From Nocardioides sp. IC4_145 (GTDB lineage: Bacteria > Actinomycetota > Actinomycetes > Propionibacteriales > Nocardioidaceae): 64,000 nt of DNA. Made by a program: the position numbers and the translations under genes. The number at the start of each line of letters is the position of its first letter. The first letter of the stretch is position 1. Below are positions 51,057 through 61,178 of this stretch, in pieces. The notes beneath the pieces are model-generated. The model was not told the origin of the DNA. It did no database searches and worked only from the letters and a program-made list of their open reading frames with translations. Location: contig NZ_JAANMS010000012.1 of assembly GCF_011250565.1 (NCBI RefSeq), forward strand, positions 22,899 to 86,898. Reading direction: 5' to 3'.

Positions 51057-51752
51057 CTACTTCCCCGCAGGCCTCGAACCGAGGACCGCGGAGCCAATCC
51101 GCACGTGTGTCGCGCCGAGGCGGACCGCGTGCTCGAGGTCGCCGGACATGCCGGCGGACAACCAGGTCGCCGCCGGGTGCTCGGCGACGAACGCCGCCCG
51201 CACCTCGGCCAGCCGGGCGAACGCCGTCGCCGGGTCCTCCCCCAGCGGCGCGACGGCCATCAGGCCGCGCAGCCGCAGGTCCTGCTCCTGCGCGACCCGC
51301 TCGGCCAGGGCCGGCAGGGCGTCGGGGTCGACACCGGCCCGCCCCTCGCGCCCGGGCGGGTCCAGGCTCACCTGGAGCAGCACGTCGAGGGGCTGCTCGC
51401 GGACCGCGGCCCCGCGGGCCAGGGGACCGACCAGCTTGGCGCGGTCGACGGACTCCACGACCGAGGAGTACGCCGCGACCGCGGCCGCCTTGTTCGACTG
51501 CAGGCCGCCGATGAAGTGCCAGCGCAGACCCAGGTCCGCACACTCCTCGGCCTTGGCCTCCGCCTCCTGGTGGCGGTTCTCCCCGACGTCGGTGACGCCG
51601 AGGTCGGCCAGCAGCCGCACGTCGGAGGCGGGGAAGAACTTGGTGACCACCACGAGGGTGATCTCGTCGGGGGCGCGACCGGCCTCGTCGCACGCAGCCG
51701 CGATCCGCTCGCGCACCGCGGCCAGGCCCGCGGCCAGCTCCTGGCGCCTCAC
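51057..51752 (-). CDS. YggS-family pyridoxal phosphate homeostasis protein
   Basis: A 231-residue PLP-binding barrel. The PLP Lys is in [13 protein letters not shown] (about 38), with [24 protein letters not shown], and GLMAVAPLG plus [26 protein letters not shown] as family marks. These proteins control vitamin B6 and amino-acid balance, not racemisation. The GTG at 51752 overlaps the pgeF stop by four bases. It is part of the ftsZ-pgeF-yggS-sepF run. Confidence 0.93.
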   Translation of the reverse strand: MRRQELAAGLAAVRERIAAACDEAGRAPDEITLVVVTKFFPASDVRLLADLGVTDVGENRHQEAEAKAEECADLGLRWHFIGGLQSNKAAAVAAYSSVVESVDRAKLVGPLARGAAVREQPLDVLLQVSLDPPGREGRAGVDPDALPALAERVAQEQDLRLRGLMAVAPLGEDPATAFARLAEVRAAFVAEHPAATWLSAGMSGDLEHAVRLGATHVRIGSAVLGSRPAGK

Positions 51753-52468
51753 GGGAGCCTCCTGACCAGTCCGGCGTGGCGACCGGCGCCTCGGCCGTCG
51801 CGTCGGTGGGAGTAGAGGTCGGGCGACTCCACCGTGCAGCGGGAGACGTCGACGACCTCCACGTCGAGCCGCTCGAGCTGCGCACGGACACCGGCGCCGA
51901 GCGCGAGGGACGGCGTGCCCCACGTCGTCGTCGCGACCGTCGTCGGCTCCACCGACCCCACCTCCTCCTGCATCTCCTGCGGCACCTCGTAGCAACCCCC
52001 GCACACGTGCGGGCCGATCCACGCGACCACGTCGGTCGCGCCCAGCTCGCGCATCCGCTCCACCGTCGCCGGGACGACCCCGGCGGTGACGCCCACCCGG
52101 CCGGCGTGGGCGGCCCCCACGACCGTGCCGCCCGAGAGCAGCACCGGCACGCAGTCGGCCGCGCGGACCATCAGGACGACGTCGGTCCGGGTGGTGACGA
52201 GCCCGTCCCCGGGCACGCGCTCGACCGGCCCGTCCGCGGTCACGACCTCGCGGCCGTGCACCTGGCGCAGGTCGGCGAGCGCCGCGTCCGGGGCGAAGTC
52301 CGCGAGCACCCGGCGGAGGTTCTCCGTGCGGGCCTCCTCCGGGTCGTCGCCCTCGATGGCCAGGTCCAGCTCGTCCCACGGCGCGGCGCTCACCCCGCCG
52401 GAGCGGTCGGTGAAGGCGAGCTCCACGGACCGGCCGGCGGGGCCGTGCGTCGTGCGGAAGGCGTACAA
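51749..52468 (-). CDS. pgeF: Purine nucleoside phosphorylase/laccase-domain protein (PgeF/YfiH type)
   Basis: A 239-residue protein of the multicopper polyphenol oxidase-like family. The metal/active-site His and Cys are in LRQVHGREV, VRAADCVPVLL, GAAHAGRVGV and GPHVCGGCYEV. YfiH-type proteins act in purine nucleoside metabolism or editing of wrongly incorporated serine in peptidoglycan precursors (PgeF). The location between ftsZ and yggS is conserved. The start is the TTG at 52468, six bases after the ftsZ stop; its ribosome site is weak. Confidence 0.9.
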   Translation of the reverse strand: MYAFRTTHGPAGRSVELAFTDRSGGVSAAPWDELDLAIEGDDPEEARTENLRRVLADFAPDAALADLRQVHGREVVTADGPVERVPGDGLVTTRTDVVLMVRAADCVPVLLSGGTVVGAAHAGRVGVTAGVVPATVERMRELGATDVVAWIGPHVCGGCYEVPQEMQEEVGSVEPTTVATTTWGTPSLALGAGVRAQLERLDVEVVDVSRCTVESPDLYSHRRDGRGAGRHAGLVRRLP

Positions 52469-52473
52469 CCCGA

Positions 52474-53709
52474 CTACTTCAGGAAGTCCGGCACGTCCAG
52501 GTCGTCGTCGTCGAACTGGACCTGGCGCGGCGCCGGGCGGGCCGCAGGCTGGGCCGGCTGCGCCTGCTGGGCGGGCGCGGCCTGCTGGAACGGGGCGGCC
52601 TGCGGGCGGCTCGCCGCCGCGACCGGCTCGCGCTGCTCCGAGCGGGCGGGCGCGTCGCCGCGGCCGGCCGCGAGCGCCTGGGCGGCGTTGCGGGTCTCCT
52701 CCTGGCTCTGCTGCGGCTTGGGCTCGCGGCGCAGCACCGTGCCTTCGTCGCGGCGCTTCGGCGTACCCCCGTCGAAGCCGGCGGCGATGACCGTGACCCG
52801 CACCTCGTCGCCGAGGGCGTCGTCGATGGTCGCACCGAAGATGATGTTGGCCTCGGGGTGGACCGCCTGCGCGACCAGCGCGGCGGCCTCGTTGATCTCG
52901 AACAGGCCGAGGTCGGAGCCGCCGGCGATCGAGAGCAGGACGCCGTGCGCGCCGTCGATGGACGCCTCGAGCAGCGGGCTGGAGACCGCCATCTCCGCGG
53001 CGGCGACCGAGCGGTCCTCGCCGCGGGCCGAGCCGATGCCCATGAGGGCCGAGCCGGCGTTGGCCATGACCGACTTGACGTCGGCGAAGTCGAGGTTGAT
53101 CAGGCCGGGGGTGGTGATCAGGTCGGTGATCCCCGAGACGCCCTGGAGCAGGACCTGGTCGGCCTGCTTGAACGCGTCGAGCACCGAGACGTTGCGGTCG
53201 CTGATCGAGAGCAGGCGGTCGTTCGGGATGACGATGAGGGTGTCGACCTCCTCGCGCAGCGCGGCGATGCCCTCCTCGGCGGAGTTGGCGCGGCGGCGGC
53301 CCTCGAAGGCGAACGGCCGGGTCACGACGCCGATGGTCAGCGCACCGAGCGAGCGGGCGATGCGCGCGACGACCGGCGCCCCGCCGGTGCCGGTGCCGCC
53401 ACCCTCGCCGGCGGTCACGAAGACCATGTCCGCGCCCTTGATGACCTCTTCGATCTCGTCGGCGTGGTCCTCGGCGGCGCGGCCACCGACGTCGGGGTTC
53501 GCGCCGGCGCCGAGGCCGCGGGTGAGCTCGCGGCCGATGTCGAGCTTGACGTCGGCGTCGCTCATGAGCAGGGCCTGGGCGTCGGTGTTGATCGCGATGA
53601 ACTCGACACCCTTGAGCCCCACCTCGATCATCCGGTTGACGGCGTTGACGCCGCCACCGCCGATGCCCACGACCTTGATGATGGCCAGGTAGTTCTGTGC
53701 AGCTGCCAC
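52474..53709 (-). CDS. ftsZ: Cell division protein FtsZ
   Basis: The 411-residue tubulin-like GTPase forming the Z-ring. [17 protein letters not shown] at the start, the tubulin signature [33 protein letters not shown] and the T7-loop region [13 protein letters not shown] are intact. A Gln/Pro/Ala-rich linker (about 330-395) ends in the conserved peptide [10 protein letters not shown] that binds SepF/FtsW. The GTG at 53709 has AAAGG upstream; the longer frame to 53808 is not conserved. It is followed immediately by pgeF and preceded by a promoter-like site and a tandem array. Confidence 0.97.
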   Translation of the reverse strand: MAAAQNYLAIIKVVGIGGGGVNAVNRMIEVGLKGVEFIAINTDAQALLMSDADVKLDIGRELTRGLGAGANPDVGGRAAEDHADEIEEVIKGADMVFVTAGEGGGTGTGGAPVVARIARSLGALTIGVVTRPFAFEGRRRANSAEEGIAALREEVDTLIVIPNDRLLSISDRNVSVLDAFKQADQVLLQGVSGITDLITTPGLINLDFADVKSVMANAGSALMGIGSARGEDRSVAAAEMAVSSPLLEASIDGAHGVLLSIAGGSDLGLFEINEAAALVAQAVHPEANIIFGATIDDALGDEVRVTVIAAGFDGGTPKRRDEGTVLRREPKPQQSQEETRNAAQALAAGRGDAPARSEQREPVAAASRPQAAPFQQAAPAQQAQPAQPAARPAPRQVQFDDDDLDVPDFLK

Positions 53710-53813
53710 GGCGGCTTCGCCTTTCGGTGGAGGTCGGTTCAGGTCTGGGTGCGGTGCGTGCGGGCGGTGGCCCGCGCGGGGAAGTCGTCCGACTCGGCGT
53801 GTCCGCAACTCTG

Positions 53814-53844
53814 ACCCTCAGGTGGAGGGTTATAGTTATGTCAA
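53814..53844 (-). promoter_or_regulatory. Probable ftsZ promoter with operator-like inverted repeat
   Basis: On the minus strand a perfect -35-like TTGACA (53844-53839) is followed by TATAAC (53834-53829) and the inverted repeat ACCCTC-N5-GAGGGT (53830-53814), about 105 bases before the ftsZ start. The spacing between TTGACA and TATAAC is too short for one promoter, so TATAAC may belong to another. The compact AT-rich patch stands out from its GC-rich setting. Confidence 0.5.
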
Positions 53845-53954
53845 CCTCGTCGTGCGGACGACACTAGGCAGCACAGACCGCCCGATCCGGGAGGACACGC
53901 CGCGTGTCGTGCGTGTCGTGCCCCGCCGACCTGGCGGTGCTGCACGTCGTTCCC

Positions 53955-54105
53955 TGCGCGAGCGCCACCTCGACCCTGCGCGAGCGCCACCTCGACCCTG
54001 CGCGAGCGCCACCTCGACCCTGCGCGAGCGCCACCTCGACCCTGCGCGAGCGCCACCTCGACCCTGCGCGAGCGCCACCTCGACCCTGCGCGAGCGCCAC
54101 CCCTC
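53955..54105. repeat. 22-base tandem repeat between ftsQ and ftsZ
   Basis: The unit TGCGCGAGCGCCACCTCG plus ACCC recurs at 53955, 53977, 53999, 54021, 54043, 54065 and, in part, 54087: about 6.8 near-identical copies. It lies eight bases after the ftsQ stop and about 110 bases upstream of the ftsZ promoter-like site, in a 403-base gap with no other gene. As 22 is not a multiple of three, all frames read as false repeats. The copies are identical, which points to recent expansion. Confidence 0.93.
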
Positions 54106-54112
54106 GGCGGGG

Positions 54113-54872
54113 TCAGTCGTCGCCGCAGACGGCGGGCTGGGTGCAGACGGTGGGCTGGCCGGGGACGGAGACGTCGTAAATCGGGGCCCGCTGGGCGGCG
54201 AGGAGGCCGGCGAGGACCTGGGCCTTCTGCTCGGAGGCGTCCGCGCTCCCCCACCGGACGGTGCGGCCGTCGCGCAGCGCGAGCGAGACCTGGTCGACGG
54301 TGCGCACCTCGACGTGGTCGACCTTGGCCGCGAGGTCCCCGGGCAGCGCGGCGACGATCGCGGCGGCCTCGACCAGCGCGTCGTCGGCCACGTCGGCGGA
54401 GACCTCGACCCGCGGCATCCCGGGCGGGGCCTTGCGGAAGCGGTCGAACACGACGCCCTCGGCGTCCAGGCCGCGGAACTCCCCGCCGATGGAGACGACC
54501 GCGACCGGGGTGCGCTCCTCGACGTCCACCAGCACCGCGTCGGGCCACTGGCGCGAGACGTCGACGCTGCGCACCGGGGCGAGGGTCTCGATCCGGGCCT
54601 CGATGGCCGCCAGGTCGAGCGTCGCGAGCGGCTCGCCGGTGGGCACGGCCGCCGCGCTGCGCACCTCCCCCTCGCTCAGCGTCTCCGTGCCGCGCACCTC
54701 GACCCCCTGGACGGCGAGCCGGTCGGAGAAGAAGACCAGCCACAGCCCGCCGACCACCAGGGCGAGCAGGAGGACCACGACGAGCAGCAGCCGCCAACGG
54801 CGTCGCCGGCCGGCCCGCTGCCGGCGGACGAACCGGCGGCGGGTCCGCTCGAAGGTGTCGGTGCTCGACCGG

Positions 54873-54880
<8 letters not shown>
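54113..54880 (-). CDS. ftsQ: Cell division protein FtsQ
   Basis: A 255-residue bitopic protein of the divisome. A basic cytoplasmic start (RRRFVRRQRAGRRRR) is followed by one membrane helix (about 31-52) and a POTRA domain (LAVQGVEVRGTETLSEGEVR), then the FtsQ beta domain with DVSRQWPDAVLVDVEERTPVAV. The C-terminal tail has two Cys (VCTQPAVC), unusual and maybe disulfide-bonded outside the cell. It overlaps murC by eight bases. The tandem repeat follows its stop. Confidence 0.93.
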
Positions 54881-56242
<1,362 letters not shown>

Positions 56243-56246
<4 letters not shown>

Positions 56247-57322
56247 GCGCCGGCCCCGCCGACCTCGAGCACGATGCGCGCGAGCTTCTCGTCGGCGTCG
56301 CGCGGGATGAGGTCGCTGGCGGCGGCACCCATCGTGGCGAGCCGCTCGCGGTCGTTGGCCAGGCCGGGGACGGTCGCGGCGACCCACTCGGCGGTGAACG
56401 CCGCGTCGGAGACCAGCAGCGCTCCCCCGGCGTCGACGACCGGCCGGGCGTTGTGCTCCTGCTCGCCGTTGCCGATGGGCAGCGGCACGAAGACGGCGGG
56501 CACGCCGGTCGCGGCGGCCTCGGTCACGCTCGACGCGCCCGCGCGGCAGACCATGAGGTCGGCGGCGGCCAGCGCGAGGTCCATCCGGTCGACGAAGTCG
56601 ACGACGACGTACGGCGTGCCGGTGGCGGCGGGCGTGGCCTCGCCCTTGGGGCCGACGACGTGCAGCACCTGCACGCCGGCCTCGCCCAGCGCGGCGGCCG
56701 CACCGGAGACCGACTGGTTGAGCCGCCGGGCGCCCTGCGAGCCGCCGGTGACGACCAGCGTCGGCAGGTCGGGGTCGAGTCCGAAGAACGCGCGGGCCTC
56801 CGCGCGCAACGCCGGGCGGTCGAGCGTGGCGATCATCCGGCGGATCGGCAGGCCGACGTGCTCGGCCTTCGGCAGCGGCGTGTCGGGGAACGACACCGCG
56901 ACCCGGCGGGCCACCCGGGCGCCGACCTTGTTGCCGATGCCGGGCAGCGCGTTCTGCTCGTGGACGACGACCGGCAGGCCCCGACGGCGGGCGGCGAGGT
57001 AGGCCGGGACCGAGACGTAGCCGCCGTACCCGACGACCACGTCGGGCCGGACGCGGTCGAGCACGTCGTTGGTCGCGCGGACGGCGGCGCGCAGCCGGCC
57101 GGGGACCCGCAACAGGTCGGCGCCGGGCCGGCGCGGCAGCGGCACCGGCGGCACGAGCTCGAGGGGGTAGCCGGCCTCGGGCACGACGCGGTTCTCCAGC
57201 CCGCGGGGCGTGCCGAGGCAGGTGACCTCGACGTCGGGCCGCAGCCGCCTCAGGGCGTCGGCGGTGGCGAGCAGGGGCGAGGTGTGGCCGGCGGTTCCAC
57301 CACCGGCGAGCAGGACGCGCAT
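56243..57322 (-). CDS. murG: UDP-GlcNAc transferase MurG
   Basis: A 359-residue peripheral membrane glycosyltransferase making lipid II from lipid I. LAGGGTAGHTSPLLA at the start is the G-loop, VVGYGGYVSVPAYLAA and VHEQNALPGIGNK follow, then VTGGSQGARRLNQ and CRAGASSVTEAAATGVPAVFVPLP with EQEHNA in the donor domain. It starts six bases after the ftsW stop and overlaps murC, so it is in one transcript with both. Confidence 0.96.
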
Positions 57323-57328
57323 CGCGGG

Positions 57329-58579
57329 TCAGCCTACGAGCGAGCGGGCGCGGTCGCGCTTGCGGTGGGCCAGCGCGCGCGCCGCCTCCGGCTCGCGACG
57401 GGCGAACCCGATGAGCAGGCCGAGTGCCACCAGGGACGGGAGCAGGGCGGAGCCGCCGTAGGAGACCAGCGGCAGCGGGATGCCGATCACCGGCAGCAGG
57501 GCCAGCACCATGCCGACGTTGATGATCATCTGGCCGACCAGCCACACCACGATGCCGAAGGTGCAGTAGCGCACGAACGGGTCGGCGGTCTCGCGGGCGA
57601 CCCGCAGCGCGGCGTACGCGATGGTGAGGAAGAGGCCGACGACGAGCAGCGTGCCGAGCAGGCCGAGCTCCTCGCCGAGGACGGCGAAGATGAAGTCGGT
57701 GTGGGCCTCGGGCAGGTCACCCCACTTCTGCTGGCTGGCGCCGATGCCCTGACCGAAGACGCCGCCGGTCGAGAGCGCGTAGAGGCCGTGGGCCGGCTGC
57801 CAACCCTTGTCGTGGTAGTCCTGGAACGGGTCCACGAAGGTGGTGATGCGGCCGAGCCGCTCGGAGCTGGTCGAGGCGATGAAGATCGCGAGCACGCTGA
57901 GGACGGACAGGCTGAAGGTGAAGAACCGTGCCGGCGCGCCGACCACCCACAGCATCCCGAGCAGGATCGCCATGAAGACCAGCGCCGTGCCGAGGTCGCG
58001 TCCGACGACGACGAGCCCGGTGGCCAGCAGCAGGCCGGGGACGACCGGCACCATGATCTGGTGCAGCTGGCCGAGCCGGCGCTCCTTGTTGGCGTAGGTC
58101 GCGGCCGCCCAGATGACGAGCGCCAGCTTGGCGATCTCCGAGGGCTGGATCTGCACCGGACCCAGCGCCAACCAGTTCTGGTTGCCGTTGACGGTGATGC
58201 CGAGGAAGGCGGTCATCAGCAGCAGCACGAGCGCGACGAGGTACGCCGGGAACGCGAGCCGCTTGAGCCACCTCGTGCTCATCCGGCTGGCGACGTACGC
58301 CGCCGGCAGACCGAGCGCGACCCAGGTCAGCTGGCGGGTGACGATCGCGTAGGAGTTGTCGAAGATGCGGAACGAGTAGACGCTCGAGGCGCTGAGCACC
58401 ATGACCAGGCCGATGGTCAGCAGCAGGCCCGAGGCGCCGAGCAGCAGGTAGTACGCCGTCAGCGGCTTGTCGAGCGCCTCGCGCGCGGCCGCGAACCAGG
58501 CGAACCGGCCGGGCCGGCGCTCGTCGGACCCGGCGGACGGGTCGGGCCGGGTGGCGGGCGGCTCGACGGTGGTGGCCAC
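57329..58579 (-). CDS. ftsW: SEDS glycosyltransferase FtsW
   Basis: A 416-residue lipid II polymerase of the septum with about ten helices. SEDS marks include WLALGPVQIQPSEIAKLALVIW, VVGRDLGTALVFMAI, STGGVFGQGIGASQQKWG, LPEAHTDFIFAVLGEELGLLG and IPLPLVSYGGSALLPSLVALG, with the catalytic Asp after EAHT. A short Pro-rich cytoplasmic start precedes. The GTG at 58579 has GAGGAGG seven bases before; the frame to 58693 overlaps murD. It works with a class b PBP (FtsI), which is not in the window. Confidence 0.95.
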   Translation of the reverse strand: MATTVEPPATRPDPSAGSDERRPGRFAWFAAAREALDKPLTAYYLLLGASGLLLTIGLVMVLSASSVYSFRIFDNSYAIVTRQLTWVALGLPAAYVASRMSTRWLKRLAFPAYLVALVLLLMTAFLGITVNGNQNWLALGPVQIQPSEIAKLALVIWAAATYANKERRLGQLHQIMVPVVPGLLLATGLVVVGRDLGTALVFMAILLGMLWVVGAPARFFTFSLSVLSVLAIFIASTSSERLGRITTFVDPFQDYHDKGWQPAHGLYALSTGGVFGQGIGASQQKWGDLPEAHTDFIFAVLGEELGLLGTLLVVGLFLTIAYAALRVARETADPFVRYCTFGIVVWLVGQMIINVGMVLALLPVIGIPLPLVSYGGSALLPSLVALGLLIGFARREPEAARALAHRKRDRARSLVG

Positions 58580-58605
58580 TGCCCGCCTCCTCGCATCCGC
58601 TCGAC

Positions 58606-60108
58606 TCAGTCCTGCCCGGTCCTCCTGCGCACGGCGGCCGCGAACTGCTCCCCGCGGTCGGCGTAGCTGGCGAACAGGTCCATGGAGGCGCAACCAGGAG
58701 CCAGCAGGACCGTGTCGCCGGGTCGGGCCAACGTGGCCGCCGCCTCCACGACGCGCTCCATGGGAGCCTGTTCGGGACCAGTCTCACCGGCACCGACGTC
58801 GATCACGGGCACATCCGGCGCGTGTCGCGCGAGCGCCTCGGCGACGACCCCGCGGTCGCGGCCGAGCAGCACGACGCCGCGCAGCCGGTCGCGCACCGAG
58901 CGGACCAGGTCGTCGAAGCGCGCGCCCTTGGCCAGGCCGCCGGCGACCCACACGACCGGGTCGTAGGCCTGGAGCGAGGACTGGGCGGCGTGCGGGTTGG
59001 TGGCCTTGGAGTCGTCGACCCAGGTCACGCCCTCGTGCTCGGCGACCACCGCGATCCGGTGGGCATCGGGGCGGAAGGCGCGCAGGCCGTCGCGCACCGC
59101 CTGCTGCGAGACGCCGTGGGCGCGGGCGAGCGCGGCGGCGGCCAGCGCGTCGGCGACGAAGTGCGGCGCAGGGCTGGCGAGGTCGGCGACGGTGCACAGC
59201 TCGGCGGCGCTCGTGCCGCGCTCCTCGATGAACGCCCGGTCGACGAGGATGTCCTCGACCAGGCCGAGCATGCCGACGCCGGGCATCCCCAGGGTGAACC
59301 CGATCGCGCGGGCGCCCTCCTGCACGTCGGCCTCGCGGACCAGCCGCTCGGTCTCGGGGTCGGCGACGTTGTAGACGCAGGCGCGCTCGACGCCTTGGTA
59401 GATCCGGCCCTTGTCGGCGGCGTACGCGCGCATCGGGTCCGCACTGTTCGCACCAGGACCGGCGGCCCAGTCGCCGGCGTACCAGTCGAGGTGGTCCTCG
59501 GCGAGGTTGAGCACCGCGGCGGACTCGGCGGCCATCGACCGCGTGTAGTGCAGCTGGAAGCTCGAGAGCTCCACGGCCATCACGTCGTGCGGCGTGGGGT
59601 CCATGACCGCCTCGACCAGCGGCAGGCCGACGTTGCCGGCCGCGACGCTGCGCAGGCCGGCGGCCCGCAGGATCGCGTCGAGCATCTGCACGGTCGTGGT
59701 CTTGCCGTTGGTGCCGGTCACGGCCAGCCAGGGCGCGGCGTGCTCGGGGTGGCGCAGGCGCCAGGCGAGCTCCACCTCGCCCCAGACGGGTACGCCGCGT
59801 GCGTGCGCCTGGGCGAGCAGCGGCGCGTCGGGGCGCCAGCCGGGGCTGGTGACGAGCACGTCGACGTCGTCGGGCAGGACGGCGGTCGCACCCTCCTCGA
59901 GCCGGATCGAGGCGCCCAGCACCTCGAGCAGCTCGGCCTTCTCCTCCTTGCCCGCGGCCGACTCGTCGAGCGCCGTCACGGTCGCGCCGAGGTGGAGGAG
60001 GTTGTCGGCCGCGGCGAAGCCCGAGACGCCGAAGCCGGCGACGACGGCCCGCACGCCCTCCCAGGAGTCGAGCTGGCCGAGGGTCTGGAGGCGATCGGGA
60101 TCGCGCAC
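58606..60108 (-). CDS. murD: UDP-MurNAc-L-alanine-D-glutamate ligase
   Basis: A 500-residue Mur ligase adding D-glutamate. VVAGFGVSGFAAADNLL binds the nucleotide sugar, VTGTNGKTTTVQML is the ATP loop, AVELSSFQLHYTRSM and LNLAEDHLDWY belong to the central domain, and VDDSKATNPHAAQSSL holds the C-terminal Lys/Asn. It is longer than E. coli MurD (438), mainly by inserts near 235-250 and in the C-terminal domain. The GTG at 60108 shares one base with the mraY stop (TAGTG). Confidence 0.95.
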   Translation of the reverse strand: MRDPDRLQTLGQLDSWEGVRAVVAGFGVSGFAAADNLLHLGATVTALDESAAGKEEKAELLEVLGASIRLEEGATAVLPDDVDVLVTSPGWRPDAPLLAQAHARGVPVWGEVELAWRLRHPEHAAPWLAVTGTNGKTTTVQMLDAILRAAGLRSVAAGNVGLPLVEAVMDPTPHDVMAVELSSFQLHYTRSMAAESAAVLNLAEDHLDWYAGDWAAGPGANSADPMRAYAADKGRIYQGVERACVYNVADPETERLVREADVQEGARAIGFTLGMPGVGMLGLVEDILVDRAFIEERGTSAAELCTVADLASPAPHFVADALAAAALARAHGVSQQAVRDGLRAFRPDAHRIAVVAEHEGVTWVDDSKATNPHAAQSSLQAYDPVVWVAGGLAKGARFDDLVRSVRDRLRGVVLLGRDRGVVAEALARHAPDVPVIDVGAGETGPEQAPMERVVEAAATLARPGDTVLLAPGCASMDLFASYADRGEQFAAAVRRRTGQD

Positions 60109-61178
60109 TAGATGCCTGCCACCCACTCGGCGTAGAAGATGCCGAGCCCGGCGGCGACGCAGAGGCCGGTGACGATCCAGAACCGGATGACGACGGTGAC
60201 CTGCTCCCACCCGAGCATCTCGAAGTGGTGGTGGATGGGCGCCATCCGGAAGATCCGCTTGCCGCCGCTGATCCGGAACCAGCCGACCTGCAGCATCACC
60301 GAGAGGGTCTCGACGACGAACACGCCGCCGAGCACGACGAGCAGCAGCTCGGTGCGGGTCAGGATCGCGAGGCCGGCCAGCGCCGAGCCCAGCGCGAGCG
60401 AGCCGGTGTCGCCCATGAAGATCTGCGCGGGCGAGGCGTTCCACCACAGGAAGCCGAAGCACGCGCCGGTGATGGCAGCGGCGATGACCGCGAGGTCGAG
60501 CGGGTCGCGCACCTCGTAGCAGGTGGCGCCGGGCGAGATCTCGCAGGACTGGTTGTTCTGCCAGATGTTCACCAGCGTGTAGGCGCCGAAGACCATCACG
60601 CTCGCGCCGGTGGCGAGCCCGTCGAGGCCGTCGGTGAGGTTCACGGCGTTCGAGGTGGCGGTCACGATCAACCAGATGAGCGCCATCACCACGACGGTCG
60701 GCAGCGCGAACGCGGTGAAGTCGCGGATGAACGAGATGTGGTCCGAGGCGGGCGTGCGGCCGCGGTCGTCCTCCAGCCACGGCGAGAGCGCCAGGAAGCC
60801 GAAGACCAGCGCGATGACGGTCTGCCCGACCATCTTGGCCTTGCTGCGCAGGCCGAGGCTGCGCTGCTTGGAGATCTTGATGAAGTCGTCGAGGAAGCCG
60901 ACCAGGCCCATGCCGACGAAGAGGAAGAGCAGCAGCAGCGCGGACGCGGACGGCTCGCTCATCGTGATCAGCTTCGCCGCGAAGTAGCCGATCACCGTCG
61001 CGGCGATGATGACGACGCCGCCCATGGTGGGCGTGCCCCGCTTGGTGTGGTGGCTGGTCGGGCCGTCGTCGCGGATCTCCTGGCCGTAGCCCAGCCGGGT
61101 GAACTGCGAGATCGCGACCCGGGTGCCGAGCAGGGAGATGAGCAGGGCCAACCCACCCCCGAGCAGTACGGCTCTCAC
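60108..61178 (-). CDS. mraY: Phospho-MurNAc-pentapeptide transferase MraY
   Basis: A 356-residue membrane enzyme that moves the muropeptide to undecaprenyl phosphate, giving lipid I. Ten hydrophobic helices; SHHTKRGTPTMGGVVII near 42, FLDDFIKISKQRSLGL with the Asp pair near 98, NAVNLTDGLDGLATG near 190, FMGDTGSLALGSAL near 250 and the His-rich APIHHHFEMLGW near 318. It overlaps murF by four bases at the start. Confidence 0.97.
   Translation of the reverse strand: MRAVLLGGGLALLISLLGTRVAISQFTRLGYGQEIRDDGPTSHHTKRGTPTMGGVVIIAATVIGYFAAKLITMSEPSASALLLLFLFVGMGLVGFLDDFIKISKQRSLGLRSKAKMVGQTVIALVFGFLALSPWLEDDRGRTPASDHISFIRDFTAFALPTVVVMALIWLIVTATSNAVNLTDGLDGLATGASVMVFGAYTLVNIWQNNQSCEISPGATCYEVRDPLDLAVIAAAITGACFGFLWWNASPAQIFMGDTGSLALGSALAGLAILTRTELLLVVLGGVFVVETLSVMLQVGWFRISGGKRIFRMAPIHHHFEMLGWEQVTVVIRFWIVTGLCVAAGLGIFYAEWVAGI

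Noticed and set aside
53955..54105. CRISPR array
   Set aside because: The units are contiguous identical 22-mers with no unique spacers, and no cas genes are nearby.
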